A stretch of DNA of 64,000 bases from Methylibium sp. NZG. GTDB taxonomy: Bacteria; Pseudomonadota; Gammaproteobacteria; Burkholderiales; Burkholderiaceae_C. Below the pieces are notes generated by a model that saw nothing but the letters and a program-made list of their open reading frames with translations, had not been told where the DNA came from and did no database searches. Made by a program: the position numbers and the translations under genes. The stretch spans positions 496,001 through 560,000 of the forward strand of contig LGRD01000002.1 of NCBI GenBank assembly GCA_001263235.1, written 5' to 3'. Each line of letters starts with the position of its first letter. Position 1 is the stretch's first letter. Below, in pieces: positions 19,597 to 31,388 of this stretch.

Positions 19597-21120
19597 ATGA
19601 CCACCATCCGGCAACAAGACCTGGTCGAGAGCGTCGCCGCCGCGCTGCAGTACATCAGCTACTACCACCCTGCCGACTACATCGCGCACCTCGCCCGCGC
19701 CTACGAGGGCGAGCAGAGCCCGGCCGCCAAAGACGCGATCGCGCAGATCCTGACCAACTCGAAGATGTGCGCCGAAGGCAAGCGCCCGATCTGCCAGGAC
19801 ACCGGCATCGTCAACGTGTTCCTGAAGATCGGCATGGACGTGCGCTGGAGCGGCTTCACCGGCAGCATCGAAGACGCCATCAACGAAGGCGTGCGCCAGG
19901 CCTACAACCACCCCGACAACAAGCTGCGCGCCTCCATCGTGGCCGACCCGCACTTCGCGCGCAAGAACACGCAGGACAACACGCCGGCGGTCGTGCATAT
20001 GACGGTCGTGCTCGGCAACACCATCGATGTCCAGGTGGCGGCCAAGGGCGGTGGCAGCGAGAACAAGAGCAAGTTCGTGATGCTCAACCCGAGCGACAGT
20101 CTGGTCGATTGGGTCATGAAAACCGTGCCGACCATGGGCGCTGGCTGGTGCCCGCCGGGCATGCTGGGCATCGGCATCGGCGGCACGGCTGAGCGCGCGA
20201 TGCTGATGGCCAAGGAAAGCCTGATGGAGACGATCGACATGTTCGAGCTGAAGGCCCGCGGCCCGCAGAACAAGCTTGAGGAACTGCGCATCGAGCTGTG
20301 CGACAAGATCAACGCGCTGGGCATCGGCGCGCAAGGTCTGGGCGGGTTGACGACCGTGCTCGACGTGAAGATCGCGATGGCGCCGACGCACGCCGCCAGC
20401 AAGCCGGTGGCGATGATCCCGAACTGCGCCGCCACGCGCCACGCGCACTTCGTGCTCGACGGCAGCGGCCCGGCCTACATCACCCCGCCGAGCCTGGACC
20501 TGTGGCCCGACGTGCAATGGACGCCCGACTACGTGAAGTCGAAGAAGGTGAACCTGGACACGCTCACCAAGGCCGAGGTGGCGAGCTGGAAGCCCGGCGA
20601 CACGCTGCTGCTCAGCGGCAAGATGCTGACCGGCCGCGACGCCGCGCACAAGCGCATCCAGGACATGCTTGCCAAGGGCGAAAAACTGCCGGTGGACTTC
20701 ACCAACCGCGTCATCTACTACGTCGGCCCGGTCGATCCGGTGCGCGACGAAGTCGTCGGCCCGGCCGGCCCGACCACCGCCACGCGCATGGACAAGTTCA
20801 CCGAGATGATGCTGGCGCAGACCGGGCTGATCGGCATGGTCGGCAAGGCCGAGCGCGGGCCGACCGGCATCGAGGCCATCAAGAAGCACAAGTCCGCTTA
20901 CCTGATGGCGGTGGGCGGTGCGGCCTACCTCGTGTCGCGTGCGATCAAGCAGTCCAAGGTCGTCGGCTTTGCCGACCTCGGCATGGAGGCGATCTACGAA
21001 TTCGAGATCGCCGACATGCCGGTCACGGTGGCGGTGGACTCCCAAGGCACCTCGGTGCACACCACCGGGCCGCGCGAGTGGCAGGCGCGCATCGGCAAGA
21101 TTCCGGTCGCGGTGGCCTGA
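19597..21120 (+). CDS. fumA: Class I (Fe-S) fumarate hydratase
   Basis: TCA-cycle enzyme hydrating fumarate to malate with an oxygen-sensitive [4Fe-4S] cluster. The 507 residues cover the N-terminal alpha domain (KMCAEGKRPICQDTGIVNVF, with a cluster cysteine in ICQDTG) and the C-terminal beta domain (DTLLLSGKMLTGRDAAHKR, GPTTATRMD, KAERGPTGIEAIKKH). Domain order and length match one-gene class I fumarases. The start at 19597 has no obvious Shine-Dalgarno. Being iron dependent, its activity would rely on the ISC system at the left of the window. Confidence 0.96.
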   Translation: MTTIRQQDLVESVAAALQYISYYHPADYIAHLARAYEGEQSPAAKDAIAQILTNSKMCAEGKRPICQDTGIVNVFLKIGMDVRWSGFTGSIEDAINEGVRQAYNHPDNKLRASIVADPHFARKNTQDNTPAVVHMTVVLGNTIDVQVAAKGGGSENKSKFVMLNPSDSLVDWVMKTVPTMGAGWCPPGMLGIGIGGTAERAMLMAKESLMETIDMFELKARGPQNKLEELRIELCDKINALGIGAQGLGGLTTVLDVKIAMAPTHAASKPVAMIPNCAATRHAHFVLDGSGPAYITPPSLDLWPDVQWTPDYVKSKKVNLDTLTKAEVASWKPGDTLLLSGKMLTGRDAAHKRIQDMLAKGEKLPVDFTNRVIYYVGPVDPVRDEVVGPAGPTTATRMDKFTEMMLAQTGLIGMVGKAERGPTGIEAIKKHKSAYLMAVGGAAYLVSRAIKQSKVVGFADLGMEAIYEFEIADMPVTVAVDSQGTSVHTTGPREWQARIGKIPVAVA

Positions 21121-21214
21121 GTCAACGCCGATCAGGCGCCTCGCAGCGCTGGCGCTTGCCCTGCGACCGAGCCGGTTGACGTAGCGGCTGGCCGACGACC
21201 CAAATGTCGGGCGC

Positions 21215-22123
21215 TCACCCCCGAGGGTGGTGAGCGGCGTGCAACGACCGCAGCCGCTCGCGCGCCACGTGGGTATAGATCGTGGTCGTGGAGATGTCGG
21301 CATGGCCGAGCAACATCTGCACCGCGCGCAGGTCGGCGCCGTGGTTCAGCAGGTGGGTCGCAAACGCATGCCGAAGCGTGTGCGGCGACAGCGGCACGGT
21401 CACACCCCCCTTCAGCGCGTGCGCCTTGATGAGTTTCCAGAACATCTGGCGCGACATCGCGCCGCCCCGGGCAGTGACAAACAACGCATCGCTGGCCTGG
21501 CCCTTCAGGATGGCCCCGCGCGCGTCGGCCAGGTAGCACTTGAGCCAGGCGTGCGCTTCCTCACCGAACGGCACCAGCCGCTCCTTCGCGCCCTTGCCCG
21601 TCACATGCAGTGCGGCTTCGGTCAGGCCGACGTGAACCGTCTTCAGCCCGACCAGTTCGCTCACGCGCAGGCCGCTGGCGTACATCAGCTCCAGCATCGT
21701 GCGGTCGCGCAGACCGAGCGGGGCATCCACGTCGGGGGCGGCGAGTAAGGCCTCGACCTGCGCTTCGCTGAGCGTTCTGGGCACGCGAAGCGATTGTCTT
21801 GCCGCCAGCAGCTTCAGCGTCGGGTCGGCGGCCACGCGCTGCTCGCGCAGCGCCCAGCGAAAGTAGCGCTTGAAGACGGTGAGGCGCCGGTTGGTGCTGG
21901 TGGCCTTGCTGCTGGCGTGCCGCGCGACGGCGTAGTCGCGCAGCAGCAGCTCAGTGCTGTCGTCCAGGCTTTGCTGCCGGGTCAGCGCCAGCCACTGCGC
22001 GTAGAGCGTCAGGTCGCGCCGATAGGCGGCCAGCGTGTTGGCGGACAGCCCGTCCTCGATCCACAACGCGTCGACGAACGCGTTGATCGCCGCGAGGCTG
22101 GGCTGCAGCGAAACTGCGGTCAA
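21215..22123 (-). CDS. xerD: Site-specific tyrosine recombinase XerD
   Basis: Resolves chromosome dimers at dif together with XerC and FtsK. The 302-residue protein has the full catalytic set: R153 (SGLRVSEL), K177 ([11 protein letters not shown]), H248 and R251 ([10 protein letters not shown]), H274 (LGHADIST) and nucleophile Y283 (TIYTHV). The N-terminal SAM-like DNA-binding domain is intact. Its length and sequence fit chromosomal XerD, not a phage integrase. The start overlaps the stop of the upstream Bug receptor gene by four bases, an unusual partner. Confidence 0.93.
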   Translation of the reverse strand: MTAVSLQPSLAAINAFVDALWIEDGLSANTLAAYRRDLTLYAQWLALTRQQSLDDSTELLLRDYAVARHASSKATSTNRRLTVFKRYFRWALREQRVAADPTLKLLAARQSLRVPRTLSEAQVEALLAAPDVDAPLGLRDRTMLELMYASGLRVSELVGLKTVHVGLTEAALHVTGKGAKERLVPFGEEAHAWLKCYLADARGAILKGQASDALFVTARGGAMSRQMFWKLIKAHALKGGVTVPLSPHTLRHAFATHLLNHGADLRAVQMLLGHADISTTTIYTHVARERLRSLHAAHHPRG

Positions 22124-23091
22124 TCGATCTTCAGGTTCTGCTGTGCGACGACCTTCTTGTAGACGTCGAACTCGGCAGCGATCTGCGCCGCGAACTGCTC
22201 GGGCGTGTTGCCCACGATCAGCGAGCCGGTGTCCTCGATGCGCTTGCGCACGCTCGGGTCTTCGAGTGCCTTGCGCACGGCGGCGTTGACCTTGTCGACC
22301 ACCTCGCGGGGCGTCCCCTTGGGGCCGAGCACGCCGTAGTAGGCCATGCGGTTCACCGGCTCCAGGCCCACCTCCTTGAAGGTCGGCACGTTGGGCAGCA
22401 CCGCCAGCCGCTCGGGCGCGGCGACGACGATGGCGATGAGCCGCCCGTCCTTGATGAACGGAAGCGCCGACGGGATGTTGTCGAAGATGATCGGCACCTG
22501 CCCCGCCACGGTGTCGTTCAGCGCCGGGCCGGCGCCGCGGTACGGGATGTGGGTGATGAACGTGCCCGACAGGCTCTTGAACAACTCGGTCTGCAGGTGG
22601 CCGATGCCGCCGGTGCCCGAACTGGCGTACGAATACTTGCCCGGGCTCTTCTTGACCTCGGCGATGAAGCTCTTGTAGTCACGCGCCGGGAACGACGGGT
22701 GCACCGCGATCACGTTCGGCGTGGCGGCGATGTTGATGATCGGCGTGAAGTCGGTGATCGGGTTGTAGGCAATCTTCGGGTTGATGGCCGGGTTGGCGGC
22801 GGTGGTGGACACCGTGGCCATGCTCAGCGTGTAGCCGTCGGCCGGCGACTTGATGACCTCCATCGCCCCCACCGTGCCGCCGCCACCGGCCTTGTTCTCG
22901 ACGATCACCTGCTGGCCCAGCGCGGCGCCCATCTTCTCGGCGACGATGCGGGCCACGATGTCGGTCGTGCCGCCCGGCGCAAACGGCACGACCAGGCGCA
23001 CCGGCTTGTTCGGATAGGCCTGCGCCCAGGCGCCGGTGGCCGCGCACGACAGGAACAGCGTGCTGGCGGTGATCAGGGTTCTGCGTTGCAT
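22120..23091 (-). CDS. Bug-family solute-binding receptor (TTT/TctC-like)
   Basis: Periplasmic binding protein of 323 residues in the large Bug (Bordetella uptake gene) family. The signal peptide [16 protein letters not shown]...AWAQ is followed by [20 protein letters not shown], the family opening with the PGG carboxylate-binding loop, and by [12 protein letters not shown]. These receptors bind small carboxylates or amides; the ligand here is unknown. The matching TctA/TctB membrane genes are not nearby, which is common for this expanded family. It overlaps xerD by ATGA. The ATG follows AAGGAG. Confidence 0.93.
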   Translation of the reverse strand: MQRRTLITASTLFLSCAATGAWAQAYPNKPVRLVVPFAPGGTTDIVARIVAEKMGAALGQQVIVENKAGGGGTVGAMEVIKSPADGYTLSMATVSTTAANPAINPKIAYNPITDFTPIINIAATPNVIAVHPSFPARDYKSFIAEVKKSPGKYSYASSGTGGIGHLQTELFKSLSGTFITHIPYRGAGPALNDTVAGQVPIIFDNIPSALPFIKDGRLIAIVVAAPERLAVLPNVPTFKEVGLEPVNRMAYYGVLGPKGTPREVVDKVNAAVRKALEDPSVRKRIEDTGSLIVGNTPEQFAAQIAAEFDVYKKVVAQQNLKID

Positions 23092-23178
23092 GGAAAAAGT
23101 CTCCTTCTGGGGTGGTGAAAAACGAAAGAAGCGGCAAACGAAAGAAGCAGTGGTTCGGGACGTGACGGTTTCAGGCGT

Positions 23179-23796
23179 TCACCCGGGCGCGCCGCCCAGC
23201 AGCCCAGCCTTGAGCTTGGGATCCACGGGACGCTCGCCGATGAACACCTTGAGCAGGCTCCCGTAGAGGTCGTCGCCCTCGACCGGGCGGCCCCGGGGCG
23301 TGCCGTTGATGGACAGGACCAAGCCCCGGCCGGGAATGAAATCGAGGTTGACCACGTCACCCTTGGCCAGCTTGCCGATCTGCTCGAGGTTGCGGTTGAA
23401 CTGCGCGGCCCGGCCGGCGAGCGCCGTGCGTTCGGCGTCGGTGTGGTTTCGGCTGAGGCTTTTATCGTAGGCCTTGATGAACTCTCTGGTTTCGACATCC
23501 AGGATCATCTTCATTTGCAGCCGCTTCGGCCCCGACTGTGCCAGCGCGCTGGCCGGCGCGGCCGTCTTCTCGCGCAGGTACAGGGCGGCGGCAAACCCCT
23601 TCAGCCAGGCCACCGACCGCAGGCCCATGCCGTTGAGCACCAGCTCGCTGCCGGCCACCTGAACCCGGTCGTCGAACGTGAACTCGTCGATGCGCGCGGC
23701 CGTGGCGCCGAACGAACCCAGCAGCAGCAAAGCGCAGGCCAGCGAGCGGGCGACACCGAGATGGAGGGCGGGGACGGACGGTTGCACGGGCGGCAT
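23179..23796 (-). CDS. Secreted chalcone isomerase-like protein
   Basis: 205-residue protein with a signal peptide (cut likely after FGATAA, near residue 34) and the layout of the bacterial chalcone isomerase-like domain: GSELVLNGMGLRSVAWLKGFAAALYL, then MKMILDVETREFIKAY and a C-terminal SLLKVFIGERPVDPKLKAGLLG. The bacterial family is periplasmic and its substrate is not known; it is not expected to act on flavonoids. It lies 87 bases upstream of the Bug gene on the same strand. Confidence 0.85.
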   Translation of the reverse strand: MPPVQPSVPALHLGVARSLACALLLLGSFGATAARIDEFTFDDRVQVAGSELVLNGMGLRSVAWLKGFAAALYLREKTAAPASALAQSGPKRLQMKMILDVETREFIKAYDKSLSRNHTDAERTALAGRAAQFNRNLEQIGKLAKGDVVNLDFIPGRGLVLSINGTPRGRPVEGDDLYGSLLKVFIGERPVDPKLKAGLLGGAPG

Positions 23797-23861
23797 GGTG
23801 ACACAACGCCGAGGCCACCGATCCGGCCGACCGCGTGCAGCCCGAATGGCACACTCGGCCG

Positions 23862-24767
23862 ATGTCGAACGCGCTGCTGCTGTTGCCGGACTTCCTGCTG
23901 ATCGTCGTGGGCTGGCTGGTGTGCCGCCACACGCCGCTGGACCGGCCGGTGTGGGACGCTGCCGAGCGGCTCGTCTACTACCTGCTGTTCCCGGTGCTGT
24001 TGTTCAACTCGATCCTGAAGAGCCCGCTGCAGCCGACGCAAACCGCCGCCCTGGCCTTTGCCGGCGTGGCCACGCTGATGTGCGGCATCGCGCTGGCGTA
24101 TGCGCTGCGGCTGGCACCAGGGGTCGATGCGCGGCTGCACGCCTCGGGCGCGCAGACGGCGTTCCGCTTCAACTCGTTCATCGCGCTGGCGCTGGCGCAG
24201 CGGCTGGGCGGTGAGCAGGGCGTGGCCTGGATCGCACTGCTGATCGCGCTGTGCGTGCCGCTGTGCAACGTGGCCGCCGTGTGGCCGCTGGCGCGCCAGG
24301 GCGGGCATTCGTACTGGCGCGAGCTGGTGCGCAACCCGCTGATCCTGAGCACGGTGGCCGGGCTGGTATGCAACCTGGCGGGGCTGCGCTTCCCCGAGTC
24401 GGTGGACACCACCTTGCAGCGCATCGGCCTGGCTGCGCTGCCGGTCGGGCTGATGGCGGTCGGCGCCGGGCTCAAGCTCGGCGGCCTGAAGGCGTCGCCC
24501 GGCCTGGCGGCGGCGTTGCTGGGCATTCGCCACGCGGTGCTGCCGTGCGTGGCGATCGGCCTGTCGCTGGCGGTGGCGTTGCCGCCTGCGCAGCGCACGA
24601 TCGTGGTGGCGTTCGCTGCGCTGCCCACGGCGTCGAGCGCCTACGTGCTGGCCGCGCGCATGGGCGGCGACGGCAGCTACGTGGCCGGGCTGGTGACGCT
24701 GTCCACCATGCTCGGCATGCTCAGCGTGCCACTGTGGCTGGCGGTGCTGGGCTGGCTGCCCGGCTGA
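23862..24767 (+). CDS. AEC-family transporter (auxin efflux carrier type)
   Basis: Predicted membrane carrier of 301 residues with ten hydrophobic segments in two halves. The N-terminal LLLPDFLLIVVGWLVCRHTPL and the second-half RNPLILSTVAGLVCNLAGL and ALPTASSAYVLAARMGGD are typical of AEC proteins, which export or import organic anions. The start at 23862 is placed at the first Met of the conserved part. It is divergent from the chalcone isomerase-like gene. Confidence 0.9.
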   Translation: MSNALLLLPDFLLIVVGWLVCRHTPLDRPVWDAAERLVYYLLFPVLLFNSILKSPLQPTQTAALAFAGVATLMCGIALAYALRLAPGVDARLHASGAQTAFRFNSFIALALAQRLGGEQGVAWIALLIALCVPLCNVAAVWPLARQGGHSYWRELVRNPLILSTVAGLVCNLAGLRFPESVDTTLQRIGLAALPVGLMAVGAGLKLGGLKASPGLAAALLGIRHAVLPCVAIGLSLAVALPPAQRTIVVAFAALPTASSAYVLAARMGGDGSYVAGLVTLSTMLGMLSVPLWLAVLGWLPG

Positions 24768-24829
24768 GCGCTCGAACGTGGACGAGGGCCGCGGCGCCGC
24801 CCCCGCCCCCGAAACCACTCACGGTGGTA

Positions 24830-27157
<2,328 letters not shown>

Positions 27158-27284
27158 GGGGAGTCTCCGTTGTGGGGTGCAAGGTGGCACCGGCGCATCC
27201 TTCGCAATCGGCATGCCACCGTCAAGGGCGGCGGTGGGGCGAGCGCGTGGTCGTGTCGCCGAAGCAACGCGTCGCGCGCGCCCC

Positions 27285-28415
27285 CTACCGTTCGAGCGCC
27301 CAGTCGATGTGCTCTCGCACCAGCGCACCGGCGGCGTCGCGCCGTGCACTCAAAGCGTGCCTCATGTGCTGGCCCGTCCCCTCGCTCACCGCATCGCCCG
27401 GTGCTTCACACGCCTCGCCCCGCAGCGCGTTGCCCAGCGCCACCGCCAGGTTGCGCTGCCAGCGCACGAAGCCGATGCGGCGGATCGCGCTGCCTTCGGT
27501 CAGGCGCAGAAAGTCGGCCTCGCTCCAGGCCCAGAGCTGCAGCAGGCTCGCGTGGCCGGGGTCGGCACGCACGTCGAAGTCGGGCAGCGTGCTTTTGCGC
27601 GCGTACTTGTTCCAGGGGCACACGAGCTGGCAGTCGTCGCAGCCGTAGATGCGGTTGCCGATCGGCGCGCGCAGCCCGACCGGGATCGGCCCGTCGTGCT
27701 CGATCGTCAGGTAGGAGATGCAGCGCCGCGCGTCGAGCCGGTACGCATCGACGATCGCCTGCGTCGGGCAGACGTCGATGCAGGCGCTGCAGCTGCCGCA
27801 ATGCGGCTGCACCGGCGGCGTGAGCGGCAGCGCGAGGTCGACGCAGATCTCGCCGAGGAAGAACATCGAGCCGGCCTCGCGGTCGAGCGCCAGCGTGTGC
27901 TTGCCGCGCCAGCCGATGCCGCTGCGCGCGGCGAGTTCCACTTCGAGCAGCGGCGCCGAGTCGGTGAAGACGCGGTGGCCGAACGGGCCCACCGCCTCGG
28001 CGAGTCGGTCGGCCAGTTGCTGCAGGCGTTGGCGCAGCACCTTGTGGTAGTCGCGGCCGCGGGCGTAGATCGACACGTTGGCGCGGGCCGGGTCGTGCAG
28101 GCCACGCCACTCGACGGCTTGCCAGCCCTCGGGCGTGTCGCGCGGCAGGTAGTCCATGCGCGCGGTGATCACGCGCACGCTGCCCGGCACCAGCTCGGCC
28201 GGCCGCGCGCGCTTCAGGCCGTGCGCCGCCATGTAGGCCATGCTGCCGTGAAAACCGTTGTCGAGCCACGCCAACAAGCCGGGCTCGGCTGAGGTCAAGT
28301 CCACATCGGCCACACCGATCTGGGAAAATCCGAGCGTTGCGGCCCAACTGCGTAGATCACTCAGCAAGGCCTGTCCGTCCAAATCTGGTTCATCCACGCG
28401 CAGAGCATCGGTCAT
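27285..28415 (-). CDS. queG: Epoxyqueuosine reductase QueG
   Basis: Cobalamin- and Fe-S-dependent enzyme for the last step of queuosine formation in tRNA. The 376-residue protein has the N-terminal DUF1730 domain (ARDYHKVLRQRL-like GRDYHKVLRQRL) and two 4Fe-4S motifs (CGSCSACIDVCPTQAI and CDDCQLVCPWNKYA), plus RRCISYLTIEHDGPIP. Its start codon directly abuts that of the divergent tsaE, so its promoter must lie inside tsaE. Confidence 0.95.
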   Translation of the reverse strand: MTDALRVDEPDLDGQALLSDLRSWAATLGFSQIGVADVDLTSAEPGLLAWLDNGFHGSMAYMAAHGLKRARPAELVPGSVRVITARMDYLPRDTPEGWQAVEWRGLHDPARANVSIYARGRDYHKVLRQRLQQLADRLAEAVGPFGHRVFTDSAPLLEVELAARSGIGWRGKHTLALDREAGSMFFLGEICVDLALPLTPPVQPHCGSCSACIDVCPTQAIVDAYRLDARRCISYLTIEHDGPIPVGLRAPIGNRIYGCDDCQLVCPWNKYARKSTLPDFDVRADPGHASLLQLWAWSEADFLRLTEGSAIRRIGFVRWQRNLAVALGNALRGEACEAPGDAVSEGTGQHMRHALSARRDAAGALVREHIDWALER

Positions 28416-28889
28416 TTGTCCATTCTAGAAACCCGCCACCAGCTCTGGCCCGACGAGGCCGCCTGTGCCTCCAGCGCCGCCGCGCTGGCGCAGCGGCCGG
28501 GCATACACCTGGCGTTCATCGAGTTGCGCGGGCCGCTGGGTGCGGGCAAGACGACGTTCGTGCGCCACCTGCTGCACGCGCTGGGCGTGACCGGCCGCGT
28601 GAAGAGCCCGACCTACGCAGTGATGGAGCCCTACGAGCTGCCCGGTCGCACCCCGAGCCACAAGGCCTGGCACTTCGACTTCTACCGCTTCAACGACCCG
28701 CAGGAATGGGAAGACGCCGGCTTTCGCGACGTGTTCGCCAGCCCCGGCCTGAAGCTCGCCGAGTGGCCCGACAAAGCGGCCGGCCTGCTGCCGGTGGCCG
28801 ACCTGCAGATTGCCATCGAGCCCCAGCAGGGCGAGCAACGCAGCGCCGAGATCACGGCCCACACCGCACTCGGCCGGAGCCTGCTGTGA
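28416..28889 (+). CDS. tsaE: tRNA t6A modification ATPase TsaE (TTG start)
   Basis: ATPase that supports TsaB-TsaD in making threonylcarbamoyladenosine at position 37 of tRNAs reading ANN codons. 157 residues; the Walker A is GPLGAGKTTFVRH (about 39-51), followed by SPTYAVMEPYEL and the family motif HFDFYRFNDPQEWEDAGF, then EWPDKA. The only plausible start is TTG at 28416; in frame, a stop lies about 65 bases upstream with no ATG or GTG between. Its first base touches the queG start codon. The stop overlaps the amiC start (GTGA). Confidence 0.92.
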   Translation: MSILETRHQLWPDEAACASSAAALAQRPGIHLAFIELRGPLGAGKTTFVRHLLHALGVTGRVKSPTYAVMEPYELPGRTPSHKAWHFDFYRFNDPQEWEDAGFRDVFASPGLKLAEWPDKAAGLLPVADLQIAIEPQQGEQRSAEITAHTALGRSLL

Positions 28890-30364
28890 GCCAGCGCCCT
28901 CGCCTAAACCTCGACCGCCGCCGCGCCTTGCGCTCGATGGGCGCGGCCGTGCTGCTGCTCGGCGCACGCGACATCGCCTTCGGCGCGACCATCATCGCCG
29001 TGCGGGTGTGGCCGGCGGCCGACTACACGCGCGTGACGATCGAGTCTGACGCACCGTTGGTCGAGCGCCACTTTCTCGTCGCCGACCCGGGCCGCTTGGT
29101 GATCGACGTCGAGGGCCTGGAGCTGAGCCCCGAGTTGCGCGAGCTCGTCGGCAAGGTCAAACCCGACGACCCCTTCATCGAACGCCTGCGCGTGGGGCAG
29201 AACCTGCCGCGCGTCGTGCGCCTGGTGATCGACCTGAAGCAGCCGACCGCGCCACAGCTCTTCACGCTCGCCCCGGTGGCGGCCTACCAGCACCGGCTGG
29301 TCTTCGACCTGTACCCCACGCAGCAGCGCGACCCGCTGCTGGCGCTGCTGCGCGACAAAGAGGCCGCCGAGCAGAAAGCGGCCAAGGCGGTGCAGGACTC
29401 GCTGGGCGAGTTCATCGGCAAGGTCGAGAAGATCGAGAAGGGACAGGCTGCGCAGGGTGCACCGGGTGCAACTCCTGCCGGGCCGAACGCAGGTGCGTCG
29501 GCGAATGCGCCACCCGCGGCGCCGACCTTTCCGTCGCAGGGTACTCCGCCCGGCCCTCAGCCGACGCCCCCGGGTGTCGCCGCAGGCCCCACAGCACCGA
29601 AGCAAACCCCGTCGCCGCCCAGCGCGGCCACGCAGGCCACGCAGGCCAAGCTCGACCGGCTCATCGTCGTGGCGCTCGACCCCGGCCACGGCGGCGAAGA
29701 CCCCGGCGCCATCGGCCCCAGCGGCCTGCGCGAGAAGGACGTCGTGCTCGCCATCGCACTGCAACTGCGTGAGCGCATCAACGCCACGCCCGGCATGCGC
29801 GCGATGCTCACGCGCGACGCCGACTTCTTCGTGCCGCTGCAAGACCGCGTGCGCAAGGCACGCCGGGTGCAGGCCGATCTGTTCGTGTCGATCCACGCCG
29901 ACGCCTTCCTCACGCCCAAGGCGCGCGGCGCGTCGGTGTTTGCGCTCAGCCAGAACGGCGCCACCAGCTCCGCCGCGCGCTGGATGGCCGACCGCGAGAA
30001 CGCCGCCGACCTGGTGGGCGGCGCCAACATCAAGGCGCGCGACCCGGCGGTGCTGCGCACGCTGCTCGACATGAGCACCACCGCGCAGATCAACGACAGC
30101 ATGAAGGTCGGCAGCGAGGTGCTGGGCCACATCGGCAAGGTGGGCAAGCTGCACAAGGCGCAGGTCGAGCAGGCCGGGTTTGCGGTGCTGAAGGCGCCGG
30201 ACATTCCGTCCATCCTGGTCGAGACGGCGTTCATCTCCAACCCCGAAGAAGAAGCCAAGCTGCGAGACCCGAAGTACCAGCGCCAGCTGGTGGACGCACT
30301 GGCCACTGGCATCAAGCGCTACTTTGCGAAGAACCCGCCACTGACGCGGCAGCGCACGCTGTAG
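28886..30364 (+). CDS. amiC: N-acetylmuramoyl-L-alanine amidase AmiC
   Basis: Periplasmic hydrolase that cleaves the peptide from murein during cell separation. The 492-residue protein starts with a twin-arginine-type signal (DRRRALRSMGAAVLLLGA), then an AMIN domain for septal targeting (about 35-140), a proline- and alanine-rich linker (about 190-255) and the Amidase_3 domain with zinc ligands in DPGHGGEDPGAIG, the VSIHAD motif and the ETAFISNPEEE end. The start is GTG at 28886, overlapping the tsaE stop. The tsaE-amiC pair is a common order in proteobacteria. Confidence 0.95.
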   Translation: MSQRPRLNLDRRRALRSMGAAVLLLGARDIAFGATIIAVRVWPAADYTRVTIESDAPLVERHFLVADPGRLVIDVEGLELSPELRELVGKVKPDDPFIERLRVGQNLPRVVRLVIDLKQPTAPQLFTLAPVAAYQHRLVFDLYPTQQRDPLLALLRDKEAAEQKAAKAVQDSLGEFIGKVEKIEKGQAAQGAPGATPAGPNAGASANAPPAAPTFPSQGTPPGPQPTPPGVAAGPTAPKQTPSPPSAATQATQAKLDRLIVVALDPGHGGEDPGAIGPSGLREKDVVLAIALQLRERINATPGMRAMLTRDADFFVPLQDRVRKARRVQADLFVSIHADAFLTPKARGASVFALSQNGATSSAARWMADRENAADLVGGANIKARDPAVLRTLLDMSTTAQINDSMKVGSEVLGHIGKVGKLHKAQVEQAGFAVLKAPDIPSILVETAFISNPEEEAKLRDPKYQRQLVDALATGIKRYFAKNPPLTRQRTL

Positions 30365-30418
30365 CCTGCACCGATCGCCTCCACCGACAACCCGATCTTC
30401 AACAGAGGAACGCCCTCG

Positions 30419-31360
30419 ATGCTGCACCCCCAGGCGAAGGCCCTGCTCAAGCTGATGGAAGAACGCGGCGTGCCGCCGACCCACACCCTGTCGCCGCCGG
30501 AGGCGCGGCGCTTCTACCTGGAGCGGCGCCACGTCACGCAGCCGCCACCACCTGAGGTGGCCGAGGTGAAGGCGCTGCAGGCGCCGGGGCCGCAGGGTTC
30601 GATCCCGCTGCGCTTGTATCGCCCGCTGAAACAAGGCGTCGGCGCAACACCCGTGCTCGTGTACTTTCACGGTGGCGGCTGGGTCATCGGTGATCTGGAC
30701 ACGCACGACACCCTGTGCCGCCAACTCGCCAACGGCGCTGGTATCGCCGTGATTTCGGTCGACTATCGGCTGGGGCCCGAACACCGCTTTCCGGCCGCCG
30801 TGGACGACAGCATTGCCGCCACGCGCTGGGTGCATGCGCACGCGGCCGAACTCGGCCTGGACGCCGGCCGCATCGCCGTCGGTGGCGACAGCGCCGGTGG
30901 CAACCTCGCTGCGGTTGTGGCACTGACCCTGCGCGGTGATGCAAGCCTGAGACTGGCCTACCAGTTGCTGATCTACCCCGCCACAGACATGCGCCGTACC
31001 GCACCCTCGCACACCCACAACGGCCAGGGTTACCTGCTGACGCGCGACACGTTGGACTATTTCCACGACCACTACATCAGCAACCCTGCGCACGACCTCG
31101 ACTGGCGCGCCTCGCCGCTGCTGCACCCCGACCATTCCGGCCTGCCGCCGGCGCTGGTGCTGACCGCTGGCTACGACCCCCTGCGCGACGAAGGCCTGCA
31201 GTACGCACAGGCCCTCACCGAGGCCGGCACCCGCTGCACGCACCTGTGCTTCGAGCGCCAGATCCACGGGTTCATTTTGATGGGGCGTGTGATCGACGAA
31301 GCGAACACCGCGGTGGCCGTTTGCGCGGCGGAGTTGCGGCGGGAGTTGGTGGCGGGTTGA
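30419..31360 (+). CDS. Alpha/beta hydrolase, HSL-type esterase/lipase
   Basis: Predicted carboxylesterase of the hormone-sensitive lipase class, 313 residues, cytoplasmic (no signal peptide). The oxyanion-hole motif is VYFHGGGWVIGD (about 81-92), the nucleophile Ser is in GGDSAGGN (about 154-161), the Asp in AGYDPLRDEG and the His in IHGFILM. A good AGAGGA ribosome site precedes the ATG. The natural substrate is unknown. It is convergent with the stress-protein gene at 31389. Confidence 0.92.
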   Translation: MLHPQAKALLKLMEERGVPPTHTLSPPEARRFYLERRHVTQPPPPEVAEVKALQAPGPQGSIPLRLYRPLKQGVGATPVLVYFHGGGWVIGDLDTHDTLCRQLANGAGIAVISVDYRLGPEHRFPAAVDDSIAATRWVHAHAAELGLDAGRIAVGGDSAGGNLAAVVALTLRGDASLRLAYQLLIYPATDMRRTAPSHTHNGQGYLLTRDTLDYFHDHYISNPAHDLDWRASPLLHPDHSGLPPALVLTAGYDPLRDEGLQYAQALTEAGTRCTHLCFERQIHGFILMGRVIDEANTAVAVCAAELRRELVAG

Positions 31361-31388
31361 GCAGACCCCTCGCCCTTCGCTCTGCGCT

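Noticed and set aside
21215-22123. Tyrosine recombinase as sign of a prophage or integron
   Set aside because: The protein fits chromosomal XerD; no attachment repeats, phage genes or cassette array lie nearby.
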